A program made the translations under genes and the position numbers. From DATACZ01 sp036258795 (GTDB taxonomy: Bacteria > Actinomycetota > CADDZG01 > JAHWKV01), in the NCBI GenBank assembly GCA_036258795.1, contig DATACZ010000041.1:1-5501 (forward strand): DNA of 5,501 nt. The letters are read 5' to 3'. Under the pieces are notes generated by a model. It saw only the letters and a list, made by a program, of their open reading frames with translations, did not search any database and had not been told where the DNA came from. Each line of letters begins with the position of its first letter. The stretch's first letter is position 1. Shown piece after piece: positions 1 to 5,501 of the stretch.

Positions 1-428
1 ACCTACTGGTAGGAGGCTGGAACATGCCGCCGTTCCTTCCCGAGGCGCCGCTTGCCTCGCCGGGCGTGACCCGCAGCCCTGAGTGGGGTCTGGAGTGCCG
101 TGTTCGGGAGGTGCCGGCGCGAGTGCAGCCACGCCCTTCGAGGGAGGCGTTATTCGACTCGTCGGCGGTCGATGGACCGCTTTCGATCCGTGCTTGGATG
201 CCCGGAGACAAATTCCACCCTCTGGGAGGCCCCGGCACCAAGAAGCTTCAAGACTTTTTCGTCGATGCTGGTGTGGCCCGGCGCCATCGCGGTACGGTGC
301 CCATCCTCCAGGTGGGAACGCAGATCGCCTGGGTGGTGGGACACCGGATCGACGACAGGTTCAAGCTGACCGAAGCATCCCCAGCAGCCCTTGAAGTGAG
401 GATCAGACCTATGTCGGGAAGGGTCTGA
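1..428 (+). CDS. tilS: tRNA(Ile)-lysidine synthetase, C-terminal part (5' end outside window)
   Basis: TilS is the cytoplasmic ATP-dependent enzyme that converts C34 of the tRNA-Ile CAU anticodon to lysidine, so that the tRNA reads AUA and is charged with isoleucine. Only the last 141 residues are visible; the first complete codon is at 3 and the frame is open to the left edge. The catalytic PP-loop domain (SGGxDS) therefore lies upstream and cannot be checked. What identifies the gene is the C-terminal tRNA-binding domain: PGDKFHPLG (about 201-227), KKLQDFF (240-260) and IAWVVGHRIDDRFK (324-365), in the order and spacing usual for this domain. The in-frame ATG at 24 is internal, because homology-like sequence begins before it. 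The stop is TGA at 426-428, five bases before hpt, which matches the widely conserved tilS-hpt-ftsH linkage. The identification is firm; completeness is unknown. Confidence 0.9.
   Translation, partial: LLVGGWNMPPFLPEAPLASPGVTRSPEWGLECRVREVPARVQPRPSREALFDSSAVDGPLSIRAWMPGDKFHPLGGPGTKKLQDFFVDAGVARRHRGTVPILQVGTQIAWVVGHRIDDRFKLTEASPAALEVRIRPMSGRV
416..423 (+). promoter_or_regulatory. Probable ribosome binding site of hpt
   Basis: GGGAAGGG is a purine-rich Shine-Dalgarno-like stretch that ends 10 bases before the GTG start of hpt at 434. It lies inside the last codons of tilS. It is the clearest ribosome binding site in the window and supports GTG 434 as the start. Confidence 0.5.
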
Positions 429-433
429 AGCCG

Positions 434-961
434 GTGGGAGTCGGGCCGATCCTGATAGCCGAGGAAGAGATTCAGGACAAGATCTCCGAGCTCGCCAAAC
501 GGATCACCGAGGACTATCGGAACAAGGACCTGATCCTCATTGGTGTGCTCAAGGGAGCCTTCATGCTGATGAGCGACCTGTCCAGGCAGATCGCTCTTCC
601 ACTCGAGTTCGACTTCATGGCGGTGGCAAGCTACGGGTCGGCTACCAAGACCTCTGGGGTGGTTCGGATCTTGAAGGACCTCGACTACGAGATAACCGAC
701 CGGCACGTGCTTTTGGTGGAGGACATCATCGACTCCGGATTGACCCTCAACTACTTGCTGAAGTACTTGCGGGCGCGCAAGCCGGCCAGCCTGGAGGTCT
801 GTGCTCTGCTACGGAAGGCCGAGATCCAGCAGGTTGATATCGACGTCAAATATGAAGGGTTTGAGATCCCCCCCAAGTTCGTAATTGGATACGGATTGGA
901 TCATAGCCAGCGGTATCGAAATCTTCCCTACATAGCCGTGCTCGAGGACGATACGGAATGA
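434..961 (+). CDS. hpt: Hypoxanthine (guanine) phosphoribosyltransferase
   Basis: This cytoplasmic purine-salvage enzyme transfers phosphoribose from PRPP to hypoxanthine and/or guanine, giving IMP or GMP. The 175-residue length is normal for bacterial Hpt. The pyrophosphate-binding loop is LKGAF (residues 39-43), the mobile active-site loop begins at SYGS (66-69), and the PRPP signature is LLVEDIIDSG (93-102) with its acidic pair E96-D97. The C-terminal block PPKFVIGYGLD (146-156) supplies the lysine and aromatic contacts to the purine ring, and YRNLPYI (161-167) follows as in the family. The GTG at 434 is chosen because GGGAAGGG lies 10 bases upstream and the protein then starts at the usual place before the first helix. 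The stop is TGA at 959-961. Only five bases separate it from tilS, so the two are probably co-transcribed. Preference for hypoxanthine over guanine cannot be read from the sequence. Confidence 0.95.
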   Translation: MGVGPILIAEEEIQDKISELAKRITEDYRNKDLILIGVLKGAFMLMSDLSRQIALPLEFDFMAVASYGSATKTSGVVRILKDLDYEITDRHVLLVEDIIDSGLTLNYLLKYLRARKPASLEVCALLRKAEIQQVDIDVKYEGFEIPPKFVIGYGLDHSQRYRNLPYIAVLEDDTE

Positions 962-983
962 GTTTTCAGCGGCCAAATCCGGG

Positions 984-1018
984 TGCTCAGAACCTTGTGG
1001 CGCGTGCTACGCTGAGCA
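984..1018. repeat. 7-bp inverted repeat just before ftsH
   Basis: TGCTCAG (984-990) and CTGAGCA (1012-1018) are perfect reverse complements separated by 21 bases. The right arm overlaps the end of the candidate -10 element of ftsH and finishes four bases before the ATG. A smaller stem, GCGT/ACGC with a three-base loop (1002-1012), overlaps it by one base. No U-run follows, so it does not look like an intrinsic terminator. It could be an operator or an mRNA hairpin in read-through transcripts, or it could be chance. Confidence 0.35.
1005..1013 (+). promoter_or_regulatory. Candidate extended -10 promoter of ftsH
   Basis: TGCTACGCT combines a TGn extension with the -10 hexamer TACGCT, which fits the TAnnnT core typical of actinobacterial promoters. 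Nine bases separate it from the ATG at 1023, so transcription would begin at or within about three bases of the start codon. No recognisable -35 element sits 16-18 bases upstream, which is common for extended -10 promoters. No Shine-Dalgarno sequence precedes the ATG, which agrees with a leaderless or nearly leaderless mRNA. Confidence 0.5.
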
Positions 1019-1022
1019 GACC

Positions 1023-2957
1023 ATGAACAAACTCCTCAAAAACCCCATCTTTTATTTGCTTTTGATCATCGTGGCGATCTGGGCGGTTGCTGCAGTCCTG
1101 TCGAGCAGCGGACGAGCCCGGAAGCTAAGCACGAGCGAGTTTGAGCGCAAGGTCAGGGCCGGTGAGGTCACCAGCGTGACCGTCTTTCGCAATAGCGGGA
1201 AGCTCGAGGGCACCCTGTCCGATGGGTCGAAGTTCACATCGACGTACCTCAGCCCCGACGAGACGGCCCAGTTGCTGCGGGAGCATCCTCAGGTCAAGAG
1301 CGACACCAACCCGGAGAACCCATCGCTGTGGGGGTCTCTGCTTACCAGCATCCTGCCGTTCATCTTCATCCTGGGCATCTTCTTCTTTCTCATGCAGCAG
1401 ATGCAGGGGGGCGGCAACCGTGTGATGTCGTTTGGCAAGTCCAAGGCCAAGCTCGTGGCGAAGGACCAGCCCAAGATCACCTTCGACGATGTCGCCGGGG
1501 TGGATGAGGCCATCGAAGAGCTCGAGGAGATTAAGGAGTTCCTGGCAAACCCGGCCAAGTTCCAGAACATGGGAGCCAAGATCCCGAAGGGGGTGCTCTT
1601 GTTCGGGCCTCCCGGGACCGGTAAGACGCTCCTGGCCCGCGCGGTGGCAGGGGAGGCTGGAGTTCCCTTCTTCTCGATCTCAGGGTCGGACTTCGTGGAG
1701 ATGTTCGTCGGCGTTGGAGCGGCCAGAGTTAGAGACCTCTTCGAGCAGGCCAAAGCCAGCGCCCCGGCCATCGTATTTGTCGATGAGATCGATGCCGTAG
1801 GGCGCCACCGTGGAGCTGGCCTGGGCGGAGGTCACGACGAGCGAGAGCAGACTCTCAACCAGCTGCTGGTGGAGATGGACGGCTTCGACGTCCGCACCGG
1901 CGTGATCCTCATGGCGGCGACGAACCGGCCAGACATCCTCGATCCGGCGCTGCTCCGTCCCGGGCGCTTTGACCGGCAGGTGGTCATCGACCGAGCAGAC
2001 CTTAAAGGGCGGGAGCAGATCCTCAAGGTACATGCCCGGGGCAAGCCCTTTTCCAAGGACGTCGACCTTGGGGTGATCGCTCGCAGGACGCCGGGATTCA
2101 CGGGTGCCGACCTCGCTAACGTGGTGAACGAAGCGGCGCTGCTTGCGGCTCGCCGCTCCAAGAAGGAAATCGACATGGACGAGATCGAGGAGGCAATCGA
2201 TCGCGTCATCGCCGGCCCTCAGCGGAAGAGCCGCCTTATCGGCGAGCACGAGAAGAAGGTCATCGCCTATCACGAAGCCGGTCACGCTCTGGTCAGTTGG
2301 GCCCTTCCCAACGCCGACCCCGTGCACAAGGTGTCGATCATCAGCAGGGGACGCGCACTCGGCTACACCCTCAACCTTCCCATCGAGGACAGGTTCCTGG
2401 AGTCCCGCTCCGGGCTGATCGACCAGCTTGCCATGCTGCTCGGCGGGCGGGTGGCGGAGGAGCTGGTGTTCCACGACCCCACCACGGGAGCCAGCAACGA
2501 TTTGGAGCGGGTCACGAAGATTGCCAGAAAGATGGTCTGCGAGTACGGGATGAGCGAAAAGCTGGGGCCCATGGCCCTGGGGGAGAAGGTCGATCAGCCC
2601 TTCCTGGGCAGGGACCTCTCCTCGCACCCCGACTACTCCGAGCAGGTCGCGGCGGAGATCGATGCCGAGATCCGCAGGCTCGTGGATGAGGCCCATCAGG
2701 AGGCCTGGGAGATCTGCGCGACTTACAGGGCGCAGCTCGATGCGATGGTTGCGGAGCTCATCGAGAAGGAGACTCTCGAGAAGCATGAGGTCGAGAGGAT
2801 CTTTGCGGATGTGCCGAAACGTGCCGCCCGAGGCGAGATCCCGCGCCGGCTGCGTAAGGACCAGCGGGCCGCTGCGGTTGAGAACAAAGCGGAGCCTGCA
2901 TCGCCACGCCCGGCCAAGCCGCTTCGACGCCCAGGTGCGGAGCCCGCCCCAGCCTAG
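1023..2957 (+). CDS. ftsH: ATP-dependent zinc metalloprotease FtsH
   Basis: FtsH is a hexameric membrane-anchored AAA+ protease that extracts and degrades damaged membrane proteins and short-lived regulators. The 644-residue protein shows the full architecture. A membrane segment (about residues 9-27), a small extracytoplasmic domain (about 28-101) and a second membrane segment (about 103-124) come first. The AAA module has Walker A GPPGTGKT (195-202), pore loop MFVG (227-230), Walker B VFVDEID (251-257), sensor N301, and a second region of homology with arginines 312 and 315. The M41 protease domain has the zinc motif HEAGH (417-421) and the probable third ligand D493 in SNDLERV. The last 45 residues or so are basic and rich in Pro/Ala, as is common for actinobacterial FtsH tails. 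The ATG at 1023 is the natural start because the hydrophobic segment follows at once. No Shine-Dalgarno is visible, and a -10-like element lies directly upstream. The stop is TAG at 2955-2957. All key residues are intact. Confidence 0.98.
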   Translation: MNKLLKNPIFYLLLIIVAIWAVAAVLSSSGRARKLSTSEFERKVRAGEVTSVTVFRNSGKLEGTLSDGSKFTSTYLSPDETAQLLREHPQVKSDTNPENPSLWGSLLTSILPFIFILGIFFFLMQQMQGGGNRVMSFGKSKAKLVAKDQPKITFDDVAGVDEAIEELEEIKEFLANPAKFQNMGAKIPKGVLLFGPPGTGKTLLARAVAGEAGVPFFSISGSDFVEMFVGVGAARVRDLFEQAKASAPAIVFVDEIDAVGRHRGAGLGGGHDEREQTLNQLLVEMDGFDVRTGVILMAATNRPDILDPALLRPGRFDRQVVIDRADLKGREQILKVHARGKPFSKDVDLGVIARRTPGFTGADLANVVNEAALLAARRSKKEIDMDEIEEAIDRVIAGPQRKSRLIGEHEKKVIAYHEAGHALVSWALPNADPVHKVSIISRGRALGYTLNLPIEDRFLESRSGLIDQLAMLLGGRVAEELVFHDPTTGASNDLERVTKIARKMVCEYGMSEKLGPMALGEKVDQPFLGRDLSSHPDYSEQVAAEIDAEIRRLVDEAHQEAWEICATYRAQLDAMVAELIEKETLEKHEVERIFADVPKRAARGEIPRRLRKDQRAAAVENKAEPASPRPAKPLRRPGAEPAPA

Positions 2958-2985
2958 AGCTTCGCGTCAGGCGTCAGACAAGCTC
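2957..2985. repeat. Short inverted repeat enclosing a tandem heptamer, ftsH-folP spacer
   Basis: GAGCTT (2957-2962) and AAGCTC (2980-2985) are reverse complements with a 17-base loop. The loop contains GCGTCAG twice in perfect tandem (2964-2970 and 2971-2977). There is no U-run after the right arm, so termination is not supported. The arms are short and the arrangement may be chance. The remainder of the spacer (2986-3005) shows no clear promoter or ribosome binding site. Confidence 0.25.
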
Positions 2986-3005
2986 AAACGACTACATCCC
3001 CTCTC

Positions 3006-3842
3006 GTGTCCGGCTGGAGATGCAGGGATAGGCTGCTCCCGGTGCATGAGCGGGTTCATGTGATGGGGATTCTCAACGTGACTCCGGACTCCTTCTCGGA
3101 TGGAGGCCTGTACGCGGACACAGCCGCCGCGGTTCGCAGGGCCACTCAGATGGTCGACGAGGGGGCAGACCTGATCGACGTGGGTGGAGAGTCGACCCGG
3201 CCGGGCGCCAGTCCCGCAGCCCTCTCGGAGGAGCTCGAGCGGGTAATCCCGGTGATTGCCGAGGTCGTTGACCAAACCGGGGTTGCGGTCTCCGTGGACA
3301 CCACCAAGTCAGAGGTCGCCAGGGCCGCCCTGGATGCCGGGGCCGAGATCGTAAACGACGTCTCCGCTCTGCGATTCGACCCCGAGATGACCGGCGTGGT
3401 GGCTGAATCGGGCGCCGGGGTGGTGCTCATGCACATGCTCGGCGAGCCGAGGACGATGCAAGACAACCCCGTCTACGGCGACGTTGTGGCCGAGGTTCGA
3501 GCGGCGCTGCTCGATTGGGCAGAGGGGGCCGAGGCTAGAGGGATAAAGGCGGACCGGATAGTCATCGATCCGGGGATCGGCTTTGGTAAGACCAGGGAAC
3601 ATAACCTGACCTTGCTCAAGTCGATCGGATCGCTGACGGATGCGGGCTACCCGGTGATGGTCGGGCCTTCGCGGAAGTCGTTTATCGGCACCACGCTGAA
3701 CCTCCCCGTTGACGACCGGCTCGAGGGAACCGCTGCGGTGGTGGCGTGGGTGGTGGCGGAGGGAGCAAGGATCGTCAGGGTGCACGACGTCGGGGAGATC
3801 ACCAGGGTGGTCCGGATGATCGAAGCCATCAAGTCGGCTTGA
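3006..3842 (+). CDS. folP: Dihydropteroate synthase
   Basis: FolP condenses hydroxymethyl-dihydropterin pyrophosphate with p-aminobenzoate to give dihydropteroate; it is the sulfonamide target. The 278 residues form the expected TIM barrel with every signature: NVTPDSFSDGG (24-34), DVGGESTRPGA (58-68), SVDTTKS (96-102), NDVSA (117-121), DPGIGFGKT (188-196), GPSRKSF (220-226) and the terminal RVHDV (258-262). Loop residues T64, R65 and P66 are of the ordinary type, with no obvious resistance insertion. The start is less certain. GTG 3006 has no Shine-Dalgarno, but the WRCRDR segment it adds resembles the N-terminal strand of many family members. GTG 3042 (266 residues) follows AGGGATAGG and is the main alternative. 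The gene is in the same frame as ftsH, 48 bases after its stop. Its TGA overlaps the folB start. Confidence 0.95.
   Translation: MSGWRCRDRLLPVHERVHVMGILNVTPDSFSDGGLYADTAAAVRRATQMVDEGADLIDVGGESTRPGASPAALSEELERVIPVIAEVVDQTGVAVSVDTTKSEVARAALDAGAEIVNDVSALRFDPEMTGVVAESGAGVVLMHMLGEPRTMQDNPVYGDVVAEVRAALLDWAEGAEARGIKADRIVIDPGIGFGKTREHNLTLLKSIGSLTDAGYPVMVGPSRKSFIGTTLNLPVDDRLEGTAAVVAWVVAEGARIVRVHDVGEITRVVRMIEAIKSA
3029..3034 (+). promoter_or_regulatory. Weak candidate -10 element inside the folP 5' end
   Basis: TAGGCT matches the TAnnnT core and stands seven bases before the in-frame GTG at 3042, the spacing expected for a leaderless start. The hexamer 17 bases upstream (GTGTCC) matches the -35 consensus poorly. 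The same bases form part of AGGGATAGG, which could instead act as a ribosome binding site for GTG 3042. This is a weak call, kept because it bears on the folP start. Confidence 0.2.
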
Positions 3843-4201
3843 GCAGTGACCTTATTTCAATCAAAGGGCTGAAGGCGTCTGCACGCCTGGGCGTCGACGC
3901 CGAAGAGCGCGAGAAGCCTCAGCCGGTAGAGATTGACCTGGAGTTGGAGCTGGACGCCTCGGACGCGGGAAGAAGTGACCGGCTTGAAGACACCGTTGAC
4001 TATTCGAAGCTGGTTGAAGAGGTCGTCGAGGTCGTCTCGTCGGCGAGCTACCGCCTCCTCGAGGCCTTGGCGCAAAGGATTGCCGACGCCGTGCTGACCA
4101 GATCACGAGTCGAGGCGGTGACGGTCTCCGTCACCAAGCTGGCTCTTTCTCTGAGGCAGGACCTCGACCGAATTGAGGTCCGCATTACGCGCAAGCGGTG
4201 A
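3839..4201 (+). CDS. folB: Dihydroneopterin aldolase
   Basis: FolB cleaves 7,8-dihydroneopterin to 6-hydroxymethyl-dihydropterin and glycolaldehyde, feeding FolK. The gene starts at TTG 3839, inside the folP stop (TTGA overlap). This gives 120 residues, the usual length, and puts the first beta strand (DLISIKGL) at residues 4-11. An upstream in-frame ATG at 3746 would add a Gly/Arg-rich stretch encoded by folP in another frame and is rejected. Family residues seen are the E22/E23 region after GVDA (18-21), DTVDY with Y54, the pterin-binding glutamate E75 in LLEAL, and catalytic lysine K100. After K100 the usual KPxAP-like segment is replaced by KLALSL, a local oddity that leaves the lysine in place. 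No Shine-Dalgarno is visible, so translation probably depends on coupling to folP. It overlaps folK by four bases. Confidence 0.93.
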   Translation: MSSDLISIKGLKASARLGVDAEEREKPQPVEIDLELELDASDAGRSDRLEDTVDYSKLVEEVVEVVSSASYRLLEALAQRIADAVLTRSRVEAVTVSVTKLALSLRQDLDRIEVRITRKR

Positions 4202-4713
4202 CCGTTCCTCGGAGTGATAGGGTCGCCCGCGTTTACATCGGCCTCGGCTCCAACCTTGGAGACCGACTCTCGAACTTACGTACCGCCGTGGAGCAACTCT
4301 CCTCCCTGATGCCGCAAATCGTCGGGGTCTCGTCCGTATACGAGACCGAGCCCGTTGGACCCGAGCAGCCGGACTACCTCAACGCCGTGGTGTGCGCCGA
4401 CACCGACCTGGCACCTGAGGCCCTGTTGGCAGCCATGCAGCAGATCGAGTCGAAGCTAGGCCGGACAAGAATGACCAGGTGGGGACCGCGGACCATCGAC
4501 CTGGACCTCCTTCTCTACGGAGACCAGATCATCAATAGCAAAGATCTCAAGGTCCCACACCCTGAGATAACCAACCGGGCGTTCGTGCTCGTGCCGCTGC
4601 TCGAGCTGCAACCGGGCCTGAACCTACCCTCGGGAGAGGCGCTGGCGGACTTCAATCGGGTAGAGACTCCAGGGGTGAGACTGTTCGCCTCGCCCGACGC
4701 GCTCGTTGGATGA
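4198..4713 (+). CDS. folK: 2-amino-4-hydroxy-6-hydroxymethyldihydropteridine pyrophosphokinase (HPPK)
   Basis: FolK transfers pyrophosphate from ATP to 6-hydroxymethyl-dihydropterin, producing the substrate of FolP. The 171-residue length is within the family range. The opening GLGSNLGDR (15-23), the YETEPVG loop (48-54), QPDYLNAV (57-64) and the signature RWGPRTIDLDLLLYG (94-108) are all present. D101 and D103 are the expected magnesium ligands, and R89/R91 lie in the mobile loop. VPHPEITNRAFVL (119-131) is the typical C-terminal block. The start is GTG 4198, within the folB stop (GTGA). This leaves a short extension before the first strand (VYIGLGSN, 12-19). No good ribosome binding site is near; a GAGG at 4175-4178 is 19 bases away and too distant. 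The stop TGA (4711-4713) overlaps the panC ATG. The fold and all catalytic residues appear intact. Confidence 0.96.
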   Translation: MTVPRSDRVARVYIGLGSNLGDRLSNLRTAVEQLSSLMPQIVGVSSVYETEPVGPEQPDYLNAVVCADTDLAPEALLAAMQQIESKLGRTRMTRWGPRTIDLDLLLYGDQIINSKDLKVPHPEITNRAFVLVPLLELQPGLNLPSGEALADFNRVETPGVRLFASPDALVG

Positions 4714-5501
4714 AGACGCTTACGACAATTCAAGCAACCCGGGCCGAGCTGGCGAAGATGAGGCGCGCCGGGAGGACTATTGAGTTCGTTCCCACCATGG
4801 GCGCATTCCACGAAGGTCACCTAAGCCTTATGCGGGAGGCGGGCGGAGGAGGGGGCTGCGTCGTTGTGTCAATCTTCGTCAACCCTCTGCAGTTCGGGCC
4901 TTCGGAGGATTTCGACACCTATCCTCGTAACCTGTCTGGAGATCTGAGCGCAGCGAGCGGCGTGGGTGTCGATTTCGTCTTTGCCCCACCGGCCGAGCAG
5001 ATGTATCCGCGAGGCAGTCCCGCGACTCAACTACAGGTGGGCCGAATTGGCGAGGTGGGTGAAGGCCGTTTCCGACCCGGCCACTTCGCCGGTGTTGCCA
5101 CCGTATGCATGAAGCTTTTCAACATCGTCCAGCCGGACCGGGTGTACTTGGGCCAGAAGGATGCACAACAGGTGGCGGTCATCAAACAGATGGTCGCCGA
5201 CCTGAACCTCCCGGTCGAGCTGGTCGTCTGCCCGACGTGCAGGGAGAGCGACGGGCTTGCCATGTCGAGCCGGAACGCGCTGCTGTTACCCGAAGATCGG
5301 GCCGCAGCTCCGGTGCTCTACCATGCCCTGTCAGTGGCCAAGGAGGTGATCGAGGCAGGTGAAAGATCTCCGGTAGTAGTCGAGGAAGCCGCACGAAGGG
5401 TTGTCGCCCGGCGGCCTGAGGTGCGGTTGCAGTATCTTGAGGTTGTCGATCCTGAGACCTTCGAGCCGGTGCGCAATATCTCCGGCACGGTCACTGTTGC
5501 A
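4710..5501 (+). CDS. panC: Pantothenate synthetase (pantoate--beta-alanine ligase), 3' end outside window
   Basis: PanC activates pantoate with ATP to pantoyl adenylate and joins it to beta-alanine, giving pantothenate, the precursor of coenzyme A. The frame is open from ATG 4710 to the right edge, giving 264 codons. Family members have about 280 residues, so only a short C-terminal piece is missing. Motifs seen are PTMGAFHEGHLSL (28-40) with the HEGH nucleotide-binding signature, VSIFVNPLQF (53-62), EDFDTYPR (66-73), FRPGHFAGVATVCMKLFN (121-138), GQKDAQQ (148-154) and the KMSKS-like MSSRN (185-189). The start overlaps the folK stop (ATGA) with no Shine-Dalgarno, so translational coupling is likely. 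One peculiarity is five consecutive glycines (45-49) just before the VVVSIFVNP strand, where most homologs have a charged, alanine-rich helix end. panD or other pantothenate genes may follow outside the window. Confidence 0.95.
   Translation, partial: MKTLTTIQATRAELAKMRRAGRTIEFVPTMGAFHEGHLSLMREAGGGGGCVVVSIFVNPLQFGPSEDFDTYPRNLSGDLSAASGVGVDFVFAPPAEQMYPRGSPATQLQVGRIGEVGEGRFRPGHFAGVATVCMKLFNIVQPDRVYLGQKDAQQVAVIKQMVADLNLPVELVVCPTCRESDGLAMSSRNALLLPEDRAAAPVLYHALSVAKEVIEAGERSPVVVEEAARRVVARRPEVRLQYLEVVDPETFEPVRNISGTVTVA

Noticed and set aside
962..1022. Intrinsic terminator after hpt
   Set aside because: The inverted repeat there has a 21-base loop and no following U-run, and it runs into the ftsH start.
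1680..2786. Long open frame on the - strand (368 codons) opposite ftsH
   Set aside because: It lies entirely antisense to the conserved AAA and protease domains. Long antisense frames are expected in GC-rich genes, and its translation shows no recognisable domain.
2955..3008. FtsH-FolP fusion by TAG read-through, since the two genes share a frame and no further stop lies between them
   Set aside because: Sixteen codons without a stop are common by chance in GC-rich DNA. FtsH ends at its normal length, and nothing suggests stop-codon read-through.
2297..3063. Two overlapping + strand frames within the 3' half of ftsH and the spacer (2297-2689 and 2662-3063)
   Set aside because: Their translations are Arg/Ser/Pro/Gly-rich, as expected of an out-of-frame reading of a GC-rich gene, and they overlap intact ftsH coding sequence.
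3746..3838. N-terminal extension of FolB starting at ATG 3746
   Set aside because: The extra residues are a Gly/Arg-rich out-of-frame reading of the conserved folP 3' end. FolB homology begins just after TTG 3839.
5105..5362. Open frame within panC on the + strand, with a shadow on the - strand (5182-5394)
   Set aside because: Both are alternative readings of sequence that encodes the conserved GQKD and MSSRN motifs of PanC in the true frame.

Overview
The window is a GC-rich stretch of housekeeping genes, all on the + strand and tightly packed: the C-terminal end of tilS, then hpt, ftsH, folP, folB, folK, and most of panC, which runs off the right edge. The order tilS-hpt-ftsH followed by fol genes and panC is the arrangement known from Actinomycetota (for example the Mycobacterium ftsH-folE-folP-folB-folK...panC-panD region). 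Together with the high GC content and GTG/TTG starts, this points to an actinobacterium. A deep-branching class such as Acidimicrobiia is possible, but I cannot fix the lineage from this window.

Layout. Positions 1-428 hold the substrate-binding C-terminus of tRNA(Ile)-lysidine synthetase. After a 5-base gap, hpt (434-961) encodes a purine-salvage phosphoribosyltransferase. A 61-base spacer (962-1022) carries a likely extended -10 promoter and an inverted repeat just before ftsH (1023-2957), the membrane AAA+ zinc protease. A 48-base spacer (2958-3005) leads to folP (3006-3842). From there folP/folB, folB/folK and folK/panC each overlap by four bases (TTGA, GTGA, ATGA), so the last four genes form one translationally linked block.

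How the genes fit together. FolB, FolK and FolP carry out three steps of tetrahydrofolate synthesis: dihydroneopterin to hydroxymethyl-dihydropterin, its pyrophosphorylation, and condensation with p-aminobenzoate. PanC makes pantothenate from pantoate and beta-alanine. The pathways touch because PanB, the enzyme that leads to pantoate, uses methylene-tetrahydrofolate. The first folate enzyme, GTP cyclohydrolase FolE, lies between ftsH and folP in many actinobacteria and is absent here.

I see no mobile element, CRISPR array, RNA gene or unknown gene system. The points most worth a second look are the missing folE, the probable leaderless ftsH promoter with its inverted repeat, the run of overlapping junctions without Shine-Dalgarno sequences, and local departures from family consensus in FolB and PanC.
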